In this document: positions 7,298 through 14,460 of the stretch, piece by piece
How the letters are laid out: each line of letters opens with the position of its first letter
Position numbering within the stretch: position 1 is the first letter of the stretch
Assembly: GCF_010548375.1 (NCBI RefSeq)
Contig: NZ_JAAGLY010000004.1
Coordinates: 310,001-374,000 of the forward strand
Source: Streptomyces sp. SID13726
GTDB taxonomy: Bacteria; Actinomycetota; Actinomycetes; Streptomycetales; Streptomycetaceae
Reading direction: 5' to 3'
DNA length: 64,000 nucleotides
Position numbers and translations under genes: made by a program
Notes under the pieces: generated by a model
Told to the model about the DNA's origin: nothing
Databases searched by the model: none
The model's input: the letters and a program-made list of their open reading frames with translations, nothing else

Positions 7298-8872
7298 TCA
7301 TTTTCGCCCGATCTCCAGCCGCGCACGGGCGCCCTTGAAGAGCGCGGCGCCCTTCCGCTCCTCCGGGGTGCCCTTGGGCATCCGCACCTGGAGCTGGTAC
7401 ATCCGGCCGTCGTCGGTCCGTACGACGAGCTGGAGCACCCTGACCGGCCGGTCGTCCGGGTCGTAGGTGACGTCGGAGAGCGCGGCCTCGGCGCCCTGGA
7501 AGGTGGTGGCGGTGTAGCGCCCCGCGCCCCGCTCGTGCCCCTCCATGCCGATCACGGCCTCCTTCGCCTCGGCCAGCGGAGCGGCGGGCGCCCGGTCCCA
7601 CTCGGCGAACTGCACGGCGACGACCTCGTCGACCTCGTCGTGGTAGACGCTCAGCCGGGAGGCGTCCCCGGCCTCACCCACCTGGTAGAGCTGCCGGTAC
7701 TGCCGGGGCAGATAGAGGACCGCCCCCACCGCCCCCTCCCGATGCGCGACCCACTCACCGGCCCCGTCCGCGAAGGAGGTCCCGAGCCATATGCCTCCGG
7801 CGAGCAGGATCCCGAGGGGGCCGACGGCGAGTCTGAGGAGGGTGCGGCGGCGGGAAGGGGTGGTGGGGGCGGGTGCGGCGAGGGAGGCGGGTGCGGGATC
7901 TTCGCGTGCTTCTTCCGGTACGGCGATGGAGGGCGACTTTTCCGGTACGTCGATGGAGGGCGACTTGTCCGGTACGACGGTGGCGTGCGCCTTCGCCGGT
8001 ACGACGGTGGCGTGCACCATCTCCGGTACGGCTACGGCACTCTCGGCGCCGTCGGCCGGGGACTCGCCCCCGGCATCCCGCGCCAACTCCCCCAGAACCC
8101 TGGCGACTTCCCCCGCCTCGGGCCGCTCGTCCGGCTCCGGGGCCAGCAGCCCGGCGATCAACTCCCGCAGCGGTCCGCCGTGTTGGGGCGCCGGCGATGC
8201 CGTACGGCTGGAAGGCGGCCGTCCGTCGACGGCGGTGTACAGGAGCGCGCCCAGGGACCACAGGTCGGACGCGGGGCCGGCGTGGGTGCCGGAGACGCGC
8301 TCGGGGGCGACGTACTCCCCGCCCGCGGTGGGGGGTTCCTCGCCCTGGACGTGGTCGATACCGAAGTCGGTGAGGACGACCCGGCCGGTGCCGGACTCGA
8401 CGAGCACATTGGCCGGCTTCACGTCACGGTGCACGATCCCGACGGAGTGAGCGGCACGCAGGGCACCGAGGACGGCGAGGCCGATGCGGGCGGCCTCGGC
8501 GGACCCGAGCGGTCCCCGTCGTACCGTCTCGTCCAGCGACTCGCCCCGGACCAACTCCATGACGATCCAGGGCAGTCCGCCCTCCCCGTCCTGTTCCTCG
8601 ACCACCACGTCATGGACGGTCACGGCGGAGGGATGCTCGACCCGGGCGGCGGCGCGGGCCTCCCGCTGGAGCCGGTGCACCGCCCGCCGGTGCCCCTCGT
8701 CCTCCGGCTCACCGGGCAACCTCGGTTGCTTGACGGCGACTTCACGCCCGGCGAGCTCGTCCCGGGCCCGCCACACGGTCCCTGCGCCGCCGGAGCCGAT
8801 GCGCTCGACGAGGCGGTAACGCCCGCCGAGCAGCACGCCGTTGGGATCCTCGGGACCCCCGTCGTTGCTCAT
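7298..8872 (-). CDS. Receptor Ser/Thr protein kinase 1 of the array
   Basis: A 524-aa bitopic membrane kinase. The kinase domain (about 16-265) has the glycine loop GSGGAGTV, catalytic lysine in VAVK (48), HRDVKPAN (149-156), DFG (169-171) and APE, so it should be active. A cytoplasmic linker holds near-identical repeats (PSIDVPEKSPSIAVPE and HATVVPAKAHATVVP). One membrane span (345-366) follows, then an outside domain of about 150 residues. The last is related in layout to the ectodomains of the five kinases upstream. Kinase loop changes (GGEYVAPE) suggest altered activation-loop phosphorylation compared with neighbours. It is the last gene of the minus-strand array. Confidence 0.9.
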   Translation of the reverse strand: MSNDGGPEDPNGVLLGGRYRLVERIGSGGAGTVWRARDELAGREVAVKQPRLPGEPEDEGHRRAVHRLQREARAAARVEHPSAVTVHDVVVEEQDGEGGLPWIVMELVRGESLDETVRRGPLGSAEAARIGLAVLGALRAAHSVGIVHRDVKPANVLVESGTGRVVLTDFGIDHVQGEEPPTAGGEYVAPERVSGTHAGPASDLWSLGALLYTAVDGRPPSSRTASPAPQHGGPLRELIAGLLAPEPDERPEAGEVARVLGELARDAGGESPADGAESAVAVPEMVHATVVPAKAHATVVPDKSPSIDVPEKSPSIAVPEEAREDPAPASLAAPAPTTPSRRRTLLRLAVGPLGILLAGGIWLGTSFADGAGEWVAHREGAVGAVLYLPRQYRQLYQVGEAGDASRLSVYHDEVDEVVAVQFAEWDRAPAAPLAEAKEAVIGMEGHERGAGRYTATTFQGAEAALSDVTYDPDDRPVRVLQLVVRTDDGRMYQLQVRMPKGTPEERKGAALFKGARARLEIGRK

Positions 8873-9068
8873 GCCCCATCAGTACCGCGCGACACGCCTC
8901 GTTGTCGACGCGGGTCCCGGCCGGGTCAGATGTCGCTCCCGCCCGCGTCCAGGAAGCCGAGTGGTGTACGGCTGACCGCACCTGCCGGCGGAGAGACGGA
9001 CATGCGCGGCCGGCGCGGCGGCGCCCGCGGTCCCGGTACGTGTGTCCACATGTGCTGCCGACCGGCCC

Positions 9069-10637
9069 TCAGAGCTTGTCGACGCCGAGGTTCGCGAGCG
9101 CCGTCCGAGCCACCTCACGCCCCCGCTCGGTGAAGTCGCCCTTGCCGGGATAGCTGACCGTGAACTTGTACATGTCCCCGGCGGCGGTCCGGTAGTAGAG
9201 GATCTGGAGTTCGCGCGGGCGGGGATGCTGGCTGTCGGTGGTGATGTAGGTGACGGTGTTCCGGGCGGCCTTGTGGCCCTGGTACGTCGTCTCCTCGGGC
9301 CGGGTCTTCGCACCCTCGGGCATGCCGAGGTCGTAGTCGCCGCTCTCTTTGAAGCCGCTGTCGTCGTCGTACATCTCGGCGGCGGCGGAGCCCGCGATGT
9401 TGCTGCCGGTGTCCTCGGCCTTGCGGTCGAGGCTCAGGCCGATCCAGATGCTGCCGCTGTAGTCGGTGTACGTGATCCAGTGCTTCTTGTCCGTCTCCCG
9501 GTCGGGCGTGGCCGGCTGGTAGTCCTTCGGCACGGCCAGCGTCGCGGCGACGTCCTTGGTGTGCTTCTTGGCCCAGCTGTCCGGCAGCGGTCCCGCGAAC
9601 GGGTCCGCGATCACCAGATACGCCACCGCCGCGGCCGCGACGACCGCCGCGCCGAGCCCCAGCCACGCCTTGCGGCCCAGCCGGAGGCCGCGCGCCGGGA
9701 CCTCCACGGTCCGCACGATCTCCTTGGGCTCGGGGGCGGGCGGCTGGGCGGTGGCCTCCAGGAGCGCCCTGACCCGGGCGGCGTTCGGGCGGTGCGCCGG
9801 ATCCTTCTGGAGGAGGCCGTTGATGGCCTCGGCGAGCGGGCCGTGTGCGGCGGCGGGTGGCGCGGGCATGGCGTTGAGGACGGACTGGAGGGTCGCGGGG
9901 GTGTTGCTGCGGCGGAACGGCGAGACGCCCTCCGTGGCCGCGTACAGGACCACGCCGAGCGACCACAGGTCGGAGGCCGGTCCCGGGCGCTGGCCCAGGA
10001 CCCGCTCGGGCGCGATGAACTCGGGCGAACCGACGAAGCCGCCGGTGTCGGTCAGACTGGTCTCGCCCTCGATCTGGGCGATGCCGAAGTCGGTGAGCAC
10101 GACCCGGTCGTGGCTGCCGAGCATGACGTTGTCCGGTTTCACATCCCTGTGCAGGATGCCCGCCGCGTGCGCGGCCTCCAGCGCGCCGAGCACGTCGAGG
10201 CCGATTCTCGCCGCTTCCCGCGCCCCGAGGGTGCCCTCCTGCAACGCGTCGCCCAGCGAACGGCCCCGCACCAGCTCCATCACGATCCACGGCCGGCCGT
10301 CCACGACCGCCACGTCATGCACGTTCACGACATTGGGGTGGTCGAGCCGGGCGGCGGCACGGGCCTCGCGACGCATTCGCTCGAAGGCGTTCCCCTGTTC
10401 GCGCTCGGGAAGGTGCTCCGGGACGCGGGGCTCCTTGACGGCGACCTCGCGGTCCACCGTCTCGTCCTTGGCCCGCCACACCGTACCCATGCCACCGTGC
10501 CCGAGCTTGGCGAGCAGACGGTAGCGCCCCGCGATCAGCCGGCCGACACCCGGCTCGGGCTGAGGGGGTCTGGGAGGTTGCAGAACATAACTCGTCGTCT
10601 CGTCGGACTCGTGGCCGACTCCCCCGCTGCTGCTCAT
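9069..10637 (-). CDS. Receptor Ser/Thr protein kinase 2 of the array
   Basis: A 522-aa membrane kinase. After a short Pro-rich N-terminus the domain shows GHGGMGTV, VAVK (Lys 68), HRDVKPDN (Asp 165), DFG (183-185) and an activation loop with SLTDTGGFVGSPEFIAPE, matching PknB-type kinases that phosphorylate their own Thr residues. A span rich in Ala/Val (KAWLGLGAAVVAAAAVAYLV) is followed by an outside domain of about 190 residues beginning VAATLAVPKDYQ. The ATG at 10637 has ggat at a plausible distance; an in-frame ATG four codons upstream (10649) is possible. It lies 196 bases upstream of kinase 1 in the direction of transcription. Confidence 0.9.
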   Translation of the reverse strand: MSSSGGVGHESDETTSYVLQPPRPPQPEPGVGRLIAGRYRLLAKLGHGGMGTVWRAKDETVDREVAVKEPRVPEHLPEREQGNAFERMRREARAAARLDHPNVVNVHDVAVVDGRPWIVMELVRGRSLGDALQEGTLGAREAARIGLDVLGALEAAHAAGILHRDVKPDNVMLGSHDRVVLTDFGIAQIEGETSLTDTGGFVGSPEFIAPERVLGQRPGPASDLWSLGVVLYAATEGVSPFRRSNTPATLQSVLNAMPAPPAAAHGPLAEAINGLLQKDPAHRPNAARVRALLEATAQPPAPEPKEIVRTVEVPARGLRLGRKAWLGLGAAVVAAAAVAYLVIADPFAGPLPDSWAKKHTKDVAATLAVPKDYQPATPDRETDKKHWITYTDYSGSIWIGLSLDRKAEDTGSNIAGSAAAEMYDDDSGFKESGDYDLGMPEGAKTRPEETTYQGHKAARNTVTYITTDSQHPRPRELQILYYRTAAGDMYKFTVSYPGKGDFTERGREVARTALANLGVDKL

Positions 10638-10722
10638 GGGTTCATCCATATCGCGCCGGACGCTCGCACATCCAGAGGGGACGCATTCCGGTCACACACC
10701 CGTGACGTATCCCTACGACTCC

Positions 10723-12435
10723 CTACGTCGCCGTGAAGGTGTCGACCGCCACGTCGAAGTGCTCCTTCGCCTCCCGCACCTTCCCGACCGGCGCCGACAC
10801 CCACACGTCGTAGAGCCGCCCGTCGGCCTCCCAGCACAGGTCGTAGGTGTGCCGGGCGCCCTCGGCCGCGCTGAAGCCGTCCCAGGTGAACTCCCAGAGG
10901 GCGGCGGGGTGTCCGCGGTGCGCGGTCGAGGTGACCCGTCCGTCGCGGTAACCGGGGTTGACGGCGGGCCCCTTGGCGGCCGCCCGCCTCATCACGCCCA
11001 GCGGGCCGCCGGGTTCGGGCTCGACGACCCTGACCCCGATCCTGAAGGTCTCCCCGGGCGACACATAGAAGACCCGCTCCCCCTGCGGCTCCCGGCCGAA
11101 CCCCTCCGGCACGGCGAGCGCGAACCCGGCGGGGTCCTCGGCGACGCGGTACCCGGAGGGGGCGATGGGGAGGGCCGCGGTGGGCGTGGAACCGGCGGTC
11201 GGGGTCCCGGGCACGGAACCGGTGGTCGGCGTTCCGGGCGCGGACCCGGCAGTCGGCGTCCCGGACGTGGAACCGGCGGTCGGTGTCCCCGGCGCCGAAC
11301 TCCCCGGCCCCGTACGCCCGTTCCCGTCCCCGCCCCGGTCCGCCAGCAGTGCCGCCGACACCCCCGCCCCCGCCAGCGCGGCGACCAGCAGTGCCGCCAG
11401 GAGCGCGCCCCGCCGCGACCCCGCCAGGGCCGCCCGCACCCCGCGGACCGACCGCGACGGCGCCGGGGACGGCCGTGGCGGCTGATCCCGCTCGGGCGCG
11501 GACCGTCGTAGCGGATGATCCCGCAGAACCGCGGGCCGCCGTAGCGGAAGGTCCCGCTGGGTCGGTGTGTACGACCGCTCGGGCGCCCGGCGCGGCGGTG
11601 TGCGGCCCGTGTCCAGGAAGGCCCGCAGCATCCGCTCGGCCTCCACCGCGTCCAGCCGGCGCCCGGGGTCGCGCTCCAGCAGCCCCCGTACGACGGGGAG
11701 GAGGGGCGCGGCCTGGGCGGGCGGCCGGATCTCGTCGATGACGACGGCGTGCAGGATGCCGCCCAACGAGTCGCGCCTGAAGGGGGATTCGCCGCTGAGG
11801 GCGGTGCACAGCAGCGCGCCCAGGGACCACAGGTCGGCCTCCGGACCGGTCCTGACGCCGGACATCCGCTCGGGCGCGGTGTACTCGGGTGAGCCGACGA
11901 ACGACCCGGTCTCGGTGAGGGTGGTGGCGCCCGCGACCTGCGCGATGCCGAAGTCGGTGAGCACGACCCGGCCGGTGCCTGACTCGACGAGCACGTTGGC
12001 GGGCTTGATGTCCCGGTGCAGCACCCCGCCCTCGTGCGCCGCCCGCAGCGCGCTCAGCAGGTCGGCGCCGATCCGCGCGGCCTCGGCCGCGTCGACCGGA
12101 CCGTGCGCGGCGATACGGTCGGCGAGCGAGCCGCCGTCGATCAACTCCATGACGATGTACGGCCGTTCGTCCTGCTCGACGACGTCGTGGACCACGATGA
12201 CGTGCGGGTGGCGCAACTGGGCCACCGCACTGGCCTCGCGCAGGGTGCGGTCGCGCTGGAGCCGGGCGTCGGCCTCGGAGAGGGTCTCGTCCTGGGGCAG
12301 TTCCTTCACCGCCACCCGCCGGCCGAGGAGTTGGTCGGTGGCCCGCCACACCACGCCCATGCCGCCGCGCCCGATCCTCGCCTCCAGGCGGTAACGGCCC
12401 GCGATCACACGGAAGGTGCCTCCCTCGGTCCCCAT
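10723..12435 (-). CDS. Receptor Ser/Thr protein kinase 3 of the array
   Basis: A 570-aa membrane kinase with GRGGMGVV, VAVK (Lys 44), HRDIKPAN (Asp 142), DFG (161-163) and a GSPEYTAPE activation segment, all intact. The cytoplasmic linker is Arg/Pro-rich. The span (GALLAALLVAALAGAGVSAALL) leads into a Gly/Thr/Pro stalk of TAGS-type repeats (GTPTAGS). The outer domain begins AGFALAVPEGFG and shares the pattern 'F-x-L-x-V-P-x-G-W/F' with the ectodomains of kinases 4 and 6. The ATG at 12435 is chosen with gatgggg upstream; an ATG four codons earlier exists. It ends 85 bases before kinase 2. Confidence 0.9.
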   Translation of the reverse strand: MGTEGGTFRVIAGRYRLEARIGRGGMGVVWRATDQLLGRRVAVKELPQDETLSEADARLQRDRTLREASAVAQLRHPHVIVVHDVVEQDERPYIVMELIDGGSLADRIAAHGPVDAAEAARIGADLLSALRAAHEGGVLHRDIKPANVLVESGTGRVVLTDFGIAQVAGATTLTETGSFVGSPEYTAPERMSGVRTGPEADLWSLGALLCTALSGESPFRRDSLGGILHAVVIDEIRPPAQAAPLLPVVRGLLERDPGRRLDAVEAERMLRAFLDTGRTPPRRAPERSYTPTQRDLPLRRPAVLRDHPLRRSAPERDQPPRPSPAPSRSVRGVRAALAGSRRGALLAALLVAALAGAGVSAALLADRGGDGNGRTGPGSSAPGTPTAGSTSGTPTAGSAPGTPTTGSVPGTPTAGSTPTAALPIAPSGYRVAEDPAGFALAVPEGFGREPQGERVFYVSPGETFRIGVRVVEPEPGGPLGVMRRAAAKGPAVNPGYRDGRVTSTAHRGHPAALWEFTWDGFSAAEGARHTYDLCWEADGRLYDVWVSAPVGKVREAKEHFDVAVDTFTAT

Positions 12436-12493
12436 GCGCCCCATCATGCCGCAGCGGACGGATCCGCTCCGGGGCGGCGACCGGCCAACTCCG

Positions 12494-14317
12494 TCAGCCG
12501 GTCGGCTCGTTCCAGCCCTGGAGCACCGCGGTGAACTGCTTGCTCGTGGTCGCCCAGCTCGACGCGGGCGACGACATGTAGATCGCGTACTCGACGCCGT
12601 CCCGGGACATGTACGTCTCCTCGACGGCCCGGCGCGGCCCCGGGAACTCCGTGTCCTTCGCGAGCGCGGTCCAGGTGTACTCCCAGCGGGCGCCCGGACG
12701 GTCCCGGTAGGTGTTCTCCACCAGGCTCACGCGCTTGTAGTCCCTGAGCCGCTGGAGCTGCTGCTCCAGGTCGAGCTGATGGGCGTAGGGGTCGTTGAAG
12801 TCCGGCGAGGTGTCGACGGCGATCCGCACGAAGTGCTTGCCCTTGTCCGGCGAGTAGTCGATCTGGGTCAGCCCGTCGGCGGGCTTGCCGAACACGCTCC
12901 GCTTCCAGCCCTTGGGCAGCGAGACGCTGAAGCCCACGGGATCGTCGTACCGGACCCAGCTCCCCTCGTCCGAGGTCGCCGTGGGGGCCGGCGACGCGCC
13001 GCCCTTGTCCCGCCCCTGGTCCCAGGTCTGGAGCGCGACCGCCGTCCCGGCGCCGACGATCGCGGCGAGCGCCACGACGAGCGCGACGGAACGCAGCCGA
13101 CGCCGCTTGCGCGGCACCGCGGGGGCCACCGGACCGGTGCCGGTGTGATGCGGCGGCCCGACGGTCGTGGCGGCGGTCGGCTGGTACGGCGATCCGGGGC
13201 CCGAGTGGTACGTCGGGCCTGAGCCGGAGGAGTACGTGGGACCCGAGCCCGAGGAGTACGACGGTCCTGAGCCCGAGGAGTACGTCGGTCCCGTGGCCGA
13301 AGGGTACGAGGACCCGCTGACCGGGGTGCCTGTGGCCGACATACCCGTGGGCGATGCACCCGTGGGCGGTGTGCCTGTTGGCGATGTGCCTGTTGGCGGT
13401 GTGCTGAGCCCACTGTGGGATCCGCTGGAGGCCCACGGCTCATGGTGTGGACCCACATGTTGCGTCTGCACATAAGCCTGTGCCGCGCTGGGCCGACGTC
13501 CCTCCGCCGCCTCGGCGAGCATCTGCTCGGCCTCGGCCGCGTCCGGGCGGGCCGCCGGGTCCTTGTGCAGCAGGGCGGCGATGACGGGTCCGAGCGGACC
13601 GGCGTTGCGCGGCTCCGCGGGCTCCTCGTCGACGACGGCCTGCATGGTGGTCAGCGGGGTCGTACGGCGGAACGGCGACCTGCCCTCGACCGCCGTGTAC
13701 AGCGTGGCGCCCAGCGCCCACAGGTCGGCGGACGGGCCGGGGTCGGCGCCGCGCACCCGCTCGGGGGCGAGGTAGTCGACCGAGCCGACGACCTCTCCGG
13801 TGCGGGTGATGGTGGTGTCGCCCTCGATCTGGGCGATGCCGAAGTCGGTGAGCAGGACCCGGCCGTCCTGGCCGAGCAGGACGTTGCCCGGTTTCACATC
13901 CCTGTGCAGGACGCCCGCGGAGTGCGCGGCGCGCAGGGCCCGCAGCACCCACATCCCGATCCGGGCCGCCTCCCGCGCCTCGACCCGGCCGTCCGCCTTG
14001 ACCGCGTCGGCCAGCGAACGGCCCTCGACCAGCTCCATCACGATCCACGGCCGGCCGTCGTGGTCGAGCACGTCGTGCACGGTGACGACGGCCGAGTGGT
14101 TGATCCGGGCCGCCGCGCGCGCCTCGGCACGGGTGCGGGCGAGCAGCACGCCCTGGTCGCTCTCGGAGACATAGAGCGCGGCGGTCAACTCCTTGATCGC
14201 CACGGCCCGGTGCAGCACCTCGTCGTGGGCACGCCAGACCCGGCCCATGCCACCGTTGCCTATCGGGTCGGCCAGCCGATAGCGCCCCGCGAGGAGCAGG
14301 CCCTGCATCTGATTCAC
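12494..14317 (-). CDS. Receptor Ser/Thr protein kinase 4 of the array
   Basis: A 607-aa membrane kinase. Intact motifs: GNGGMGRV, VAIK (Lys 42), HRDVKPGN (Asp 140), DFG (158-160) and DYLAPE. Between kinase domain and membrane lies a striking low-complexity linker: TPPTGTSPTG-type repeats, then four TY/SY-SSGSGP repeats (about residues 307-378). After the KRRRLR stop-transfer patch come the span (409-428) and an outside domain (VGFSVSLPKGWKR). The gene has TTG, GTG and ATG start candidates at 14329, 14317 and 14308; the GTG is preferred because the kinase homology begins soon after and cggggca precedes it. It ends 58 bases before kinase 3. Confidence 0.9.
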   Translation of the reverse strand: MNQMQGLLLAGRYRLADPIGNGGMGRVWRAHDEVLHRAVAIKELTAALYVSESDQGVLLARTRAEARAAARINHSAVVTVHDVLDHDGRPWIVMELVEGRSLADAVKADGRVEAREAARIGMWVLRALRAAHSAGVLHRDVKPGNVLLGQDGRVLLTDFGIAQIEGDTTITRTGEVVGSVDYLAPERVRGADPGPSADLWALGATLYTAVEGRSPFRRTTPLTTMQAVVDEEPAEPRNAGPLGPVIAALLHKDPAARPDAAEAEQMLAEAAEGRRPSAAQAYVQTQHVGPHHEPWASSGSHSGLSTPPTGTSPTGTPPTGASPTGMSATGTPVSGSSYPSATGPTYSSGSGPSYSSGSGPTYSSGSGPTYHSGPGSPYQPTAATTVGPPHHTGTGPVAPAVPRKRRRLRSVALVVALAAIVGAGTAVALQTWDQGRDKGGASPAPTATSDEGSWVRYDDPVGFSVSLPKGWKRSVFGKPADGLTQIDYSPDKGKHFVRIAVDTSPDFNDPYAHQLDLEQQLQRLRDYKRVSLVENTYRDRPGARWEYTWTALAKDTEFPGPRRAVEETYMSRDGVEYAIYMSSPASSWATTSKQFTAVLQGWNEPTG

Positions 14318-14460
14318 GTTGCCCCGCAATGCTCTTGACGCAGTCAGACTAAGGACCGGCCCGCGCCGAGGGGAACCAGGGGGGCGTCAAGGAGACCGCA
14401 CTGTGACGGTTGTCGCTTCCGCGAAGCGTCAGTGAACCCATGGCTCCCGAACGGCGTCCG

